64,000 nt of DNA from Wolbachia endosymbiont (group B) of Hofmannophila pseudospretella (GTDB taxonomy: Bacteria > Pseudomonadota > Alphaproteobacteria > Rickettsiales > Anaplasmataceae), in assembly GCF_964028515.1 (NCBI RefSeq), contig NZ_OZ034788.1, positions 1,550,001-1,614,000 on the forward strand. The letters are read 5' to 3'. Each line of letters opens with the position of its first letter. The first letter of the stretch is position 1. This document shows positions 46,708-56,462 of the stretch, piece by piece. The translations under genes and the position numbers were made by a program. A model generated the notes under the pieces. It made no database searches, had not been told where the DNA came from, and worked only from the letters and a program-made list of their open reading frames with translations.

Positions 46708-47181
46708 ATGTTAAAGCTTGGCAAATTTAATAAGTCAGCAAAAGAATTATTAGAGAACTCATTTAAAAGTATTTATGCAAGAGACGAAAAGGAAAGAACA
46801 GCTCTGCATTATGCAGTAGAAGCAAAAACAGTGAAGTTATTAGTCGAAAAAGGAGCGAATGTGAATGCAGCAGATGCAAGAGGATATACAGCACTGCACC
46901 TAGCGGTAACGGAGAAACGTCTAGAAATCGTGAGGGAATTGATAAAATCAGGAGCAGATGTAAATGCTGAGGAATATGGAAATAAATGCATACCTCTACA
47001 CCTTGCGTGCATGGTAGGTGAAAAAGAAATAGTGGAGGAGCTAGTGAAAGCTGGAGGAGAAATAGAGCAAGCGGATAAATTTGGAATGACAGCGATGGAT
47101 TATGCGAAAAATAGCAAAAAGATAACCGAGGTATTAAAGAAAGAAACAGACAGAATTGAAAAGTTATTTATGAAAGGCTAA
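46708..47181 (+). CDS. Ankyrin-repeat protein
   Basis: 157 aa from ATG 46708 with AAGGTGAGG upstream; a GTG at 46696 is possible. Three ankyrin repeats (RTALHYAVEAKTVKLLVEKG, YTALHLAVTEKRLEIVRELI, CIPLHLACMVGEKEIVEELV) fill most of it. A short helical tail follows. Soluble. Five bases separate it from the DUF2924 gene, so both are likely on one transcript with the recombinase. Confidence 0.9.
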   Translation: MLKLGKFNKSAKELLENSFKSIYARDEKERTALHYAVEAKTVKLLVEKGANVNAADARGYTALHLAVTEKRLEIVRELIKSGADVNAEEYGNKCIPLHLACMVGEKEIVEELVKAGGEIEQADKFGMTAMDYAKNSKKITEVLKKETDRIEKLFMKG

Positions 47182-47185
47182 AAAT

Positions 47186-47620
47186 ATGGAGGAAGAAATA
47201 GAAAAGAAAGTAATGAATTTAGAGAAAAAACCTTTGGGTGAACTGAGAAAAATATGGAAGAAGGTATATGGGGAAGAGGCGCCTAGATACTCAAAGAAAT
47301 ATCTGATACCGAGATTAGCTTATAGAATGCAGGAGGAAGCGTATGGAAAAATGTCAAGAAAAGGAGCAAAAAGACTAGAGTATCTAGCAGATCGACTAGA
47401 GAAGGGAAAAAGAATAAGTAGTGACAAACTTCCAGTAGCAGGAACAGAGCTAATATTAGAGAGAGGAGAAGAGATGCATGCGGTAATGGTAACAGATAAG
47501 GGTTTAATCTACAGAGAAGAATTTTTTACGTCATTGTCAGCAGTAGCCGGAAAAATAATGGGAATGAGTTACAATGGGCCGCTTCTATTTGGAATGAGAG
47601 ATAAGGAGAAAGAATGCTGA
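47186..47620 (+). CDS. DUF2924 protein, partner of the serine recombinase
   Basis: 144 aa. DUF2924 pattern: PLGELRKIWKKVYGEEAP, LIPRLAYRMQEEAYG, PVAGTELILERGEEMHAVMV, ITDKGLIY-like end. This family is nearly always next to a large serine recombinase in phages, and its stop overlaps the recombinase start here (ATGCTGA). A recombination-directionality role has been suggested for such neighbours; not proven. Confidence 0.88.
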   Translation: MEEEIEKKVMNLEKKPLGELRKIWKKVYGEEAPRYSKKYLIPRLAYRMQEEAYGKMSRKGAKRLEYLADRLEKGKRISSDKLPVAGTELILERGEEMHAVMVTDKGLIYREEFFTSLSAVAGKIMGMSYNGPLLFGMRDKEKEC

Positions 47621-49090
47621 AAGAGGTAAGATGTGCGATATATACTAGGAAGTCAAATGAAGATGGTCTAGAACAAAAATTTAATAGTCTTGATGCGCAA
47701 CGTGTAGCATGTGAAAAATACATAAAGAGCAGAGAGAGTTGGGTAGCATTGGCAAAAAGGTACGATGATGGAGGTTTCTCAGGAAAGAATTTAGAAAGAC
47801 CAGCGATAAAGGAGTTGTTTGAAGATGTAAAAAAAGGAGAAGTAGATTGTGTAGTAGTATATACGCTAGACAGGTTATCAAGGGAAACAAAAGATAGTAT
47901 AGAAGTGACATCATTTTTTAGAAGGCATAGAGTAAATTTTATAGCAGTAACGCAGATATTTGATAATAATACGCCAATGGGAAAGTTTGTACAAACGGTA
48001 TTGTCAGGAGCAGCACAGCTAGAAAGAGAAATGATCGTAGAAAGGGTAAAAAATAAAATAGCAACATCAAAGGAGCAGGGATTGTGGATGGGGGGAACTT
48101 TGCCGCTTGGATATGATGTAAAAGATAAAGAATTAATAATAAATGAAAAAGAAGCAAGGACAGTGAAGCATATATTTGAAAGATATTTGGAGCTAAAATC
48201 AATGGCAGAATTGGCAAGGGAGTTAAATAGAGAAGGTTATAGAACAAAATCAGATATCTTTAAAAAAGCAACGGTGAGAAGAATAATAACAAATCCGATA
48301 TATATGGGAAAGATAAGACATTATGAGAAAGAGTATGAGGGAAAGCATGAAGCAATAATAAAAGAGGAAAAATGGCAAAAAGCGCAGGAATTGATAAAGA
48401 ATCAACCATATAGAAAGGCGAAATACGAGGAAGCATTGCTAAAGGGAATAATTAAGGTGCAAGAGCTGTAATGCAAATATGACGCTGACGTACGCAAAAA
48501 AAGAGAATAAAAGGTATAGATATTACGTATGCAATAATCATTTAAGGGGAAAAAGTTGTGAATCAGAAAACCGAAATGTAATTGCTGGAGAAGTGGAAAA
48601 AGAAGTGATGAAGAAAGCTGAACAGATATATGAAAAATGGGGAGAAGAGTGGAAAAATTTAAGTTTCAGAAAACAGAAAGAAGCAGTGAAAAAGTTAATA
48701 AAAGCAGTATTGGTGAGAGAGGATGGAATAGAGGTGTATTCTGAATCGGAGGAAAAATTTATATCAATAAAGAAGAAAGGAAATAAATGCACAGTAGTAG
48801 AGCCAGAGGGGAAAACAAACAATGCATTACTGAAAGCAGTGGTAAGAGCCCATCTGTGGAAACGGCAACTAGAAGAGAGAAAATACGAAAGTGTGAAAGA
48901 GCTGAGTGCCAAAATTAATATAGGTACAAGACGTATACAGCAAATTTTGAGATTGAACTATTTAGCACCAAAGATTAAAGAAGACATAGTAAATGGGAGG
49001 CAGCCAAGGAGTTTGAAGTTAGCTAACTTGAGGGAAATACCGATGCTGTGGAGTGAGCAATTGGAGAAATTCTACGGTCTTGATTTATAA
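47614..49090 (+). pseudogene. WO large serine recombinase (integrase), one-base frameshift
   Basis: The front frame (47614-48471) has the catalytic domain with Ser14 in YTRKSNEDGLEQ, the conserved LDRLSRETKDS and GKFVQTVLSGAAQLEREM, then the recombinase domain. The second frame (48479-49090) has the rest: RYYVCNNHLRGKSC and the DNA-binding C-terminus with RRIQQILRLNYLAPKIKEDI. Joining them by skipping one G at 48456/48457 gives IIK-CKSCNANMTLTYAKK, the exact first half of the Cys zinc-ribbon. So an extra G inactivates the integrase just before its zinc ribbon. Full length would be about 491 aa. No other defect seen. Confidence 0.92.
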
Positions 49091-49298
49091 AAGCAACAGA
49101 AAAGGGCCATGCCAAAAGATGTTGAGATTGATATAGAAAAGTAAATCAATGTTACAGAATCAATTATATGAAAATATCAATATAAACAATGAAGATTCTA
49201 GCATACTGGATGCAACAGTGGTAGAAAATGATCCAAAATCTATAAATTATAGAAGTTTATATTTAAATAATAATCTTTAACTTTTTTGGCAAATTAAT

Positions 49299-51269
49299 CT
49301 ACCTAGAAACTTCTCTCCTAGGATCAGAAGTCCTTCTTAACTCTTCACGTTCTGTCCATTTGTTGTTAGACTCGCTTATTACTTCAGGACGAATTAATCC
49401 ACCAGATCTAGCAAAAACACCTCGGTCTATGGCTTCAATAACTGATAAACCTCCCAATAAGCAATTTTGCCCTATTTTTTCATAATTTTCTATTCCTTCA
49501 TTGCAATCTTCTATTTCATCGAGTAGAAGTAGGCCTTCTTCACTCACCTCTACTTTTATCCAATTTTCATTTTTCTCATCAGGATATAACCTAACTTCTA
49601 ATTCTCCTAAACTAGTATAGAAAGTTAATACTATACTGCTACCTTCTGTAAGATCTGTGTAATTCCTTATGCCATCTTCAATTTTAATTTCTACTTCACT
49701 TTTACCGATTTTTACTATATTTCTTCCACACTTTACATCTCCATCGGTTAGACCTAAATCCCTTACCCCATCTGTTATCTTTATAATGTCTATTTTACTA
49801 TCTTTAGAATATTCTAAGTAAAAAACGGAGTTGTCTACTCTTGCATCTTTTAGCTCGCTATTGGTTGCACTTTTTGCGATTTCAATAAATTTATGAGAAT
49901 TGCTAATATAATCTCTATAAGCTTTTTTTAGGTTAGTTTTATGCTCTTTAAATTCTGATGTCAGTGTGTTAGCATCAACTGTATTACCAAACACTGCCCC
50001 TTTTGATACTAATTGACATATTATACTACTAGCAACTTTAGGATTTTTTTCCAACTCACTGATTTTTTTCATCACATAATCGGTAAAAGTGTACTCATTA
50101 CCTGAAAAGAAATCTTGTGAAAGAGAATAGTTTAATCGTACACCAGACTTTATAGCATCGTTTACAATCTTTTCAAGTTCAACCATGTTTTGAGCATAAA
50201 ATACCTTATCAAAAAAAGACTTATGCAGCTCTTCCTTCTGCTGTAAAGTTAATTTAACAAGTAGAGTGCTGATCTGTTCTTTCTTTTTGCTAGGATAATC
50301 AATATTTACACGATAATCTAATGCTCCCATCTTTAGCAAGATCTTTTTTGCTTCTTTCATACCATCTTCATTGTCCCAACAACCATCAAGATGTGAAAAC
50401 AATTCTGATTCACCTCTTGCGTTACGAATGTTCAGTACCACTTTTAAATCTAAGTCTCCTTCATGCTTACTTAAAAACTTCTTTAAATTTTTAGTGTAGT
50501 CTAAATCAAATCTATCTAAGTTATACAATTCTCTCATCAACTCTTTCTGTTTATCAGTTAAAAAGAACACTTCAATGTCGTAGCGATGATTATTAACTGC
50601 TATTTGTTGCGGAGTTCTTCCTTTTCTATCTACTATACTAGGGTTAGCACCTTTAGAGAGAAGAGAGTCTATGCTATATCCATACCCTATAGCAACAGCA
50701 AGGTGTAATGGTGTCTTTCCTGCATTATTCTTTATATTAGGATCTGAACCTGCATCTAAAAGTAGATCTATAGCACGATTTCCTAGGGGACAGACCTCAT
50801 CAATCTTTGCTCCTGCAATCGCATGTAGTACTGTTGACTCAGATGTTCCTCTTTTGAGATTAAGAATTACTTTTAAATCTTTATTATTTTTATTATCATG
50901 TAAAAACTTCTTAAGAGATTCAGTATTATCAAATGAGCTATAGTAAGAAGTTAAACATTCTAGGGTTTTGAATAACTCTTCATTTAATTTCTTTTGATTT
51001 GGAGTGAGATCATACTCAAGAGCAGACCAAATACAAACCTGTTCTCTTAGTGCAAGTTTGCTATCTATTAAAGATGATGGTTCATTATAGTTTCTAACTG
51101 ATGGTAAATCTCCTGAGTACCACATATCATTCATCAGTTCATTTAATAAATGCTCTTTAGATGATAAATGTTCTATAATGGATTCATATTCAAAATCAGA
51201 TGGTTCTGGTTTGGATTTTGGTTTTAGTAGATTGATGATAGATTTTACTATTCCGTTAGATTCACCCAT
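49299..51269 (-). CDS. Ankyrin-repeat protein next to the cin operon
   Basis: 656 aa. Two to three canonical ankyrin repeats at about 145-235 (TVLHAIAGAKIDEVCPLG, KTPLHLAVAIGYGYSIDSLL, RTPQQIAVNNHRYDIEVFFL), preceded by a helical N-terminus. The C-terminal ~280 residues carry a domain shared with the 109-1296 gene (SDDSK/SKDSK, IRNYTD, GSSIVL, GQNCLLG). It is downstream of cinB on the same strand with a ~650-bp gap. In wMel an ankyrin gene likewise lies between cifB and a recombinase (from memory), so the order is conserved. Start ATG 51269 follows AAGGGGTAAGT. Intact. Confidence 0.88.
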   Translation of the reverse strand: MGESNGIVKSIINLLKPKSKPEPSDFEYESIIEHLSSKEHLLNELMNDMWYSGDLPSVRNYNEPSSLIDSKLALREQVCIWSALEYDLTPNQKKLNEELFKTLECLTSYYSSFDNTESLKKFLHDNKNNKDLKVILNLKRGTSESTVLHAIAGAKIDEVCPLGNRAIDLLLDAGSDPNIKNNAGKTPLHLAVAIGYGYSIDSLLSKGANPSIVDRKGRTPQQIAVNNHRYDIEVFFLTDKQKELMRELYNLDRFDLDYTKNLKKFLSKHEGDLDLKVVLNIRNARGESELFSHLDGCWDNEDGMKEAKKILLKMGALDYRVNIDYPSKKKEQISTLLVKLTLQQKEELHKSFFDKVFYAQNMVELEKIVNDAIKSGVRLNYSLSQDFFSGNEYTFTDYVMKKISELEKNPKVASSIICQLVSKGAVFGNTVDANTLTSEFKEHKTNLKKAYRDYISNSHKFIEIAKSATNSELKDARVDNSVFYLEYSKDSKIDIIKITDGVRDLGLTDGDVKCGRNIVKIGKSEVEIKIEDGIRNYTDLTEGSSIVLTFYTSLGELEVRLYPDEKNENWIKVEVSEEGLLLLDEIEDCNEGIENYEKIGQNCLLGGLSVIEAIDRGVFARSGGLIRPEVISESNNKWTEREELRRTSDPRREVSR

Positions 51270-51724
51270 ACTTACCCCTTAAGCTAAGATACATAATATA
51301 TTGTATGCAATATGTAACATTAAATCAACAACCATAATCTTTTTACTACTTATGTTGTTAAGCTTTTGTTAAGTTTTTATGGTGAGTAACAATGGAGTAT
51401 GTAGATAGGTTAAAAGTTGCTTATGACTCCAAATTTGAGCTAATTTTACTATAAATTAACATGGTTAAGACCTATATTTGATATCACTACTATAAGAGCA
51501 TGATGGATTATGCTTTAAAGGAGTGCAAAAACTGCTGAAGCTTATACAGTAACCTGCGGAGCCACTTCAGCAGAATAAACAAACACATGCCAGTATTAGT
51601 AGAGAATTATTTATAAGTCAACTAACTTTTTCAAAAATATTTTAGCAAGAACATCAGTGTTGTGAAAAAAAGTTCAAAACCTTCCAGCCTTGGTAACTAT
51701 TTACACAATACATACTTTTAGCTC

Positions 51725-51898
51725 TTAGCTATCTAAGGAATTCACTGGAGATTGATTACTATAAATGTAATTCATATTATGCTTAGTAATAAATGTATCG
51801 GAAAACGAACTTTTAACAGCACTCCATGTACTCGTATCAGGATCATTTTGTTTTCCTTCTATAACTTTGTCACAAAACTTCTCGACAGCATAACCTAC
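51725..51898 (-). pseudogene. Short C-terminal gene fragment downstream of cinB
   Basis: A 57-codon open stretch with no start reads GYAVEKFCDKVIEGKQNDPD, then WSAVKSSFSDTFITKHNMNY, ending SNQSPVNSLDS. It is closed by TAA on both sides. It looks like the end of a lost gene. I do not recognise the family. The rest of 51270-51925 shows nothing else I can support. Confidence 0.35.
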
Positions 51899-51925
51899 TT
51901 AAGATGACTATTTCTTAAGACTAGA

Positions 51926-54136
51926 TCACTGATTAACTGCTCGAGATAGACCTGCTTGTTGAACATAAGGTTGTTGGAGACTACCTGGCTGTTGACCAAA
52001 AGCAACCACAGAGCTATGTCTTACATCTACCTCTACAAACTCATTACCAATTTTTATAAGGGAACCTTCATCTGTTGCACCTTTATTAAAAACAGCATAT
52101 ATCAGTTTCACTTTGCCAGCATCAGTAATTACCTTATACGCTTCACCTTCTTTATATCTTTTCAACTGGTCCTTAGCATCTTTTTCTTTTTTATCCAATT
52201 CTCCTTTCTTAGCAAATTTTAGCTCTATTCCAACTGGGGGGTATTCTTTTTTTTGATCAGTAGCATTTATAACCAACATAACATCCAACTTCTCTCCACC
52301 ACCTATTTGAAATTCAGTAATAACTTTTATATTATCTTCTCCGTAGCTACTAAATAAACCATGCAATACAGCTTGAAATGTAGCCTCATTGCTTATTAAT
52401 GATTTGAAAGGATGTAGTATATGAGAAATTTCTTCAAATAGTTTTTTGTAATCATCATATTTACCAGATTCTATAGCTTTGCTCAAAGCTGCTTTAAATT
52501 TTTTATTTTCCACAATTCGAGTAAAATTACCTTGTAAAATTTCTTTACCTCTTTTGTATTTGTCCAATGAGTCATACGTATTTACTGTAATTCCCTTATT
52601 CTTATTACAGTACTGATCAAATGGATTCTTATTACTAGGTGTACTGTATAAGTTACAGGTTATTTCTTGTATCTTTATGTCATTGACGTTTTGAATTCCC
52701 CTAATATTTTCAATAGGAATTCCTTTATTATCTGGCACTCTCAATGCAAATTCATTTTTTTCATTTATGTTGAGTATAAGCACCTTCTTACCTAAAGTTA
52801 GCACTATAGTTGTAACACAATCCTCAATACTTTCTTTTGCTGCTTCTGGGCGTTTCTGTGATCCAGTAACCATTTTATCATTTTGATCATAAATAAAAAT
52901 ATGTTTACCTAACTTTTCACGCTTAATAATATTAGAAATAAGTACTAGCTGACCTAAGATCATTCTGCTGACATAATTAATATTATCACTTCCACCATTG
53001 CTCCAAACAATTCCATAGTAAAGATACTCTAGCTGTGTTCTTATCACCTCAGCATTCGCTGCTTCAGTGCCAAGTAACTTTTCTATTACAGAATTACCTT
53101 TTCTGTTCAAGAATTGCTGTGCAAAAAGTAAATATTTAGGATGGTGGTTCATTTCAAAATTTAACCCTACACAAACTGCTTTATTAGCTGTAGTAACCAT
53201 TCTAATGGAGTTGAAAAAGTAGCCTTTAACATAATCTTGCGCTTGCTCTATTGCTTTTTGTGCTGTACTCTTTTCATCTGTTTTTGCTTTAAGCTCAATA
53301 ATCATGGGAATAGAGCTTAGCGACTTATCAGAACCACGTACAAGTAAAATAATGTCTGCATAACCTTTTCCAGCAAATAATTCGAGATAAAGTTTTAGGT
53401 GAAAACGATATTTAAAATTCATTAAGAATCCCGCTAAAAAGCCATGGTAACTTGATTCTTTACCTTCAAATTGTTTTTTAACTCCTTTATCACCTTTATA
53501 TTCATTGTAGACATCAGTAATATATTTCAGCACTTTTTCAGTTGTATTCATTACCTGCTCATGGCTTTTATTTGCTAACCCTCCAATTAAATCTTTTAAG
53601 TTTTCTTTTTTGCTTTTTATTAAAGTAAATTTTTTTGCCTGTTCTGAATCATAAGGACCTACTTTAGGATTTTCCGTCACGTCACAAGCAACCTTTCTTT
53701 CCTTTTCAATTGTTATACTATATATAGTTTCTCTGAGATTTTCATATCTTGAATGTATATTTGCCAATTCTTCTGGATCAAATTTTGGTTTATGATTCTT
53801 TTTATCGGATACTGCAATATAGATTAATTTTTCACTTATTGCCTTAGAATCTTCAGTTAATACAGCTAGCTTTAAAGTACCATGATCATCAAAACGAAAG
53901 TGAATTTCCTTAACCTTAACATCTTCAAAGTCAGCAAGATCTGAATCCAACAAAGTGGCAAAAGCGCCAAAGAAGAAACTAGGGAAAAAGCCTTCCTTTC
54001 CAACTGAGTGTAAGAAAGAAGGAGACTGATCAATAAATGACTGAAACCTTTTTTGAAAATCTAAAAACTCTTCCCTTGATGTATTTTCTATCAATAGAAG
54101 CTGCACCAATTCAAGTGGCTTTGTAATATTTGGCAT
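51926..54136 (-). CDS. cifB: CinB: nuclease-type CifB (type IV-like)
   Basis: 736 aa. Two PD-(D/E)XK domains, both with complete triads: D261-E281-x-K283 and D618-E638-x-K640. The N-terminus (FIDQSPSFLHSVGKEGFFPS, FFFGAFATLLDSDLADF) is the part conserved among CifBs (compare FLDQCPFFLYHVSTGRFLPV in CidB). No Ulp1, ankyrin or toxin module. Length and content match wPip CinB as I recall it, a DNA nuclease toxic to yeast and able to cause incompatibility. ATG 54136 has the strong site TAGGAGATTAT. Starts 8 bp after cinA. Frame intact with both active sites, so it is probably functional. Confidence 0.9.
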   Translation of the reverse strand: MPNITKPLELVQLLLIENTSREEFLDFQKRFQSFIDQSPSFLHSVGKEGFFPSFFFGAFATLLDSDLADFEDVKVKEIHFRFDDHGTLKLAVLTEDSKAISEKLIYIAVSDKKNHKPKFDPEELANIHSRYENLRETIYSITIEKERKVACDVTENPKVGPYDSEQAKKFTLIKSKKENLKDLIGGLANKSHEQVMNTTEKVLKYITDVYNEYKGDKGVKKQFEGKESSYHGFLAGFLMNFKYRFHLKLYLELFAGKGYADIILLVRGSDKSLSSIPMIIELKAKTDEKSTAQKAIEQAQDYVKGYFFNSIRMVTTANKAVCVGLNFEMNHHPKYLLFAQQFLNRKGNSVIEKLLGTEAANAEVIRTQLEYLYYGIVWSNGGSDNINYVSRMILGQLVLISNIIKREKLGKHIFIYDQNDKMVTGSQKRPEAAKESIEDCVTTIVLTLGKKVLILNINEKNEFALRVPDNKGIPIENIRGIQNVNDIKIQEITCNLYSTPSNKNPFDQYCNKNKGITVNTYDSLDKYKRGKEILQGNFTRIVENKKFKAALSKAIESGKYDDYKKLFEEISHILHPFKSLISNEATFQAVLHGLFSSYGEDNIKVITEFQIGGGEKLDVMLVINATDQKKEYPPVGIELKFAKKGELDKKEKDAKDQLKRYKEGEAYKVITDAGKVKLIYAVFNKGATDEGSLIKIGNEFVEVDVRHSSVVAFGQQPGSLQQPYVQQAGLSRAVNQ

Positions 54137-54144
54137 ATAATCTC

Positions 54145-55509
54145 CTATTTGCTATGGCTTGAAGATTTTACGTTATACGGGGTATCAGTCAGGCTAAAAC
54201 TTGATTGTGGTAAACCAGATGGTTCACCAGCCCCATCATTACCTTGAACAACTGGATCCTCTTTTTTGTGCTTAAAGGACTTATCTAGTTCAGAAAAGAG
54301 CTGTTCTATCAGCTGTTGATCTTGAGTAAATTGCTCTTCACCAATTCCATGCACTGCACTCATTCTATTTATTAAAGAATCCTGCATTTCTTTAACTTGT
54401 GTATGTTCAACACACTCCAATATTCCTGATATTTCCTTCTTTCTATTTTCATTACTTGGACTTTCCTTTCTTAATTCTGCTATTAAATTCGTTACCATTA
54501 CAATAAAAGAGTAGTCCTTAAATACAGACTTTCTACACTCTTCAAAATTTTTATGTTTCCAAGCATACATAATAGTTTCTCTAGTTTGCTCAGCTAAATC
54601 TGAATTTAGAAGCATCTTTTTTGATAATGATGATAGGATAACCCCATACTGCTCGAACGAAAGACCATTAGATTCAAGTAAGTTAAATAAATTCTTAAAA
54701 GAGTCAAAGCAGTATTCATCGATCAGTTCACTTAATACTGCACAATAAGTATTTTCCTTATAATCTCTATTTAGTAATTTTTTCTTTTGTTCATCATCCA
54801 TTTTAGACAGGCAAAACTCTATGGTTTCTACTTCTTTGTAACCCTTTACTGCAGATAAAGCTGCTTCAATTAACAAATTATTTTTATCTTGACTAGAAAT
54901 ACTGGAATCATTGTGCAATTTATTATAGAAGAACTCTATACCTTCTTCCCAGTTTTTATTAGAATTTATCTGTATGGATTTTTGCAAACCTTCAACTGAT
55001 TTATATTCGTTTAGTTTTCCAATCTGCTTATCAATAAGAAAAGACCAGAAAGCTTCTATAGGGCTAGTTTCTTCGATATTTTCCAATAATTCTCTTCTCA
55101 GATCATCATCAGATCCATCCTCTTCAAAGGCACTTCTCTTAAATCTCATAAATACTTGTTCAAACAATCCAGGAATCTTATCTTCTAGACAATATTTACA
55201 TGCCAAGTAATATCTATCTGCAAGATCAAGCGGATTTTCTTTTCCATTTTTATTTTTTTCTTCAGTTAGCCTTTCACCAACAGCTTTATTTTTTAATTTT
55301 ATTCCATCCCAACAAGAATTATCAGAGAATATATCAGAGAAAAATTTTAATTTTCCCTCATCAAAATCTTCAATTAATTGAATATAAACCCTTAGCCATC
55401 TTTCTACTCTAAGGTGTTTTCTCGCTTTAACTTGATTATCGTCGCCTTTAATAGCACCTTTTAATATATCAAGTATTTTATTGTAATTGTGATCCAAACC
55501 AGATTCCAT
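54145..55509 (-). CDS. cifA: CinA: CifA partner of the nuclease-type CifB
   Basis: 454 aa. CifA signature RYYLACKYCLEDKIPGLFEQ (about 111-130), plus PIEAFWSFLIDKQIGKLNEY and NWEEGIEFFYNKL, which match the same places in CidA (PVFDFWIDRESGELKKYDAV, WSEGVEYFYNQL). Mostly helical. It starts at ATG 55509 with TGGAGTTGCGGGT. CinA binds CinB and provides rescue in known systems. The ~266 bp upstream lead into a ~290-bp repeat that is also found before the J-domain/ankyrin gene, suggesting shared regulation. Confidence 0.9.
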   Translation of the reverse strand: MESGLDHNYNKILDILKGAIKGDDNQVKARKHLRVERWLRVYIQLIEDFDEGKLKFFSDIFSDNSCWDGIKLKNKAVGERLTEEKNKNGKENPLDLADRYYLACKYCLEDKIPGLFEQVFMRFKRSAFEEDGSDDDLRRELLENIEETSPIEAFWSFLIDKQIGKLNEYKSVEGLQKSIQINSNKNWEEGIEFFYNKLHNDSSISSQDKNNLLIEAALSAVKGYKEVETIEFCLSKMDDEQKKKLLNRDYKENTYCAVLSELIDEYCFDSFKNLFNLLESNGLSFEQYGVILSSLSKKMLLNSDLAEQTRETIMYAWKHKNFEECRKSVFKDYSFIVMVTNLIAELRKESPSNENRKKEISGILECVEHTQVKEMQDSLINRMSAVHGIGEEQFTQDQQLIEQLFSELDKSFKHKKEDPVVQGNDGAGEPSGLPQSSFSLTDTPYNVKSSSHSK

Positions 55510-55724
55510 ACCCGCAACTCCATTTTGTATTTTAATATAAACTTTAGTCTAGTAAATTATCGTTGCCAAGCCAATCTTTTTCTCCAAACCTTACCACTGC
55601 ACAAGAGGAAATTTCTTGAGAGCCAAGTATGATATTTTCATTCTAATAATTAATTGTAAAACACTTTTACTTACGGAAAAATAGACCTTGCTGTAACTAA
55701 AGAAATTCCTATTTTAGTGCCACA

Positions 55725-56066
55725 AAAATTTGAATTATTGACTCTTCCTAAGATTGCAAAAAGGGTCGTATATTTGTGAGAACAAGCCGCGTAAAAATAA
55801 GGTTATAAAAATAGAAGATTTAAATTATTTTAATAAGCTTAGGTAAAACAGTTCGTATGTAGATATGGATCAAATGGGCTAATATGGCTAGTTTTAGCGT
55901 ATAATGAAATCACTATATTAAAAAGTTCGTATGTATTGAGTGGTAGACCATGCCATCCCAAAACAAACTCTTCTCACGGGTAGCGGTTTTTGTTGCTGGA
56001 AATGGTTGGATTATTTAAGTTATTAGCAATATATAATACTAAATTAATAGTAATTCATTTGAGAAC
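55725..56066 (-). repeat. Dispersed ~290-bp repeat, copy 2 (upstream of cinA)
   Basis: Reverse-complement partner of 18811-19150. AGTTCGTATGTA occurs at 55850-55861 and 55924-55935, again 74 bp apart. Read in the direction of cinA it has the same orientation relative to the gene as copy 1 has to the J-domain/ankyrin gene. Similarity fades about 215 bp before the cinA start. Confidence 0.85.
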
Positions 56067-56206
56067 AAAAAGAAAAATTTATGATAATTTTACATTTCAA
56101 ATGGATATTGTTCTTTTTATAAAAAATATTCCTATACTATGTAAGGTCAAGTTCTAATCACATCAATTTTTCTTCCAAATTAAATCTTATCTTTTACAGT
56201 GGATCT

Positions 56207-56310
56207 TACGTTTAAATTATTTTATATCCAAAATTAAGGAAGTTATTCTAAACGGTACACAACTTCAGCATCTAAAGCTAGCTGATTTTAAGAAAATATC
56301 GCTCTCATGA
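56207..56310 (+). pseudogene. C-terminal remnant of a WO serine recombinase between cinA and cidB
   Basis: Plus strand reads QWILRLNYFISKIKEVILNG, then TQLQHLKLADFKKIS and a TGA. The recombinase at 48.9-49.0 kb reads QQILRLNYLAPKIKEDIVNG, RQPRSLKLANLREIP. The alignment is gap-free over ~34 residues but diverged, so this is an older relic. It points in the same direction as the full recombinase gene and lies between the two cif operons. Confidence 0.75.
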
Positions 56311-56462
56311 ATGTGCTTTACGGACAAAAGCTTTATTAATATCTTCTATATTATTGTTAATAAACAACCCCCCAAAAAAAATATGCAGAAATAAATTAAA
56401 AGACCCATTACAACCAACGCGTAAATATGGAGTAAAGAAATACTTCATTCACCTATTAACCT

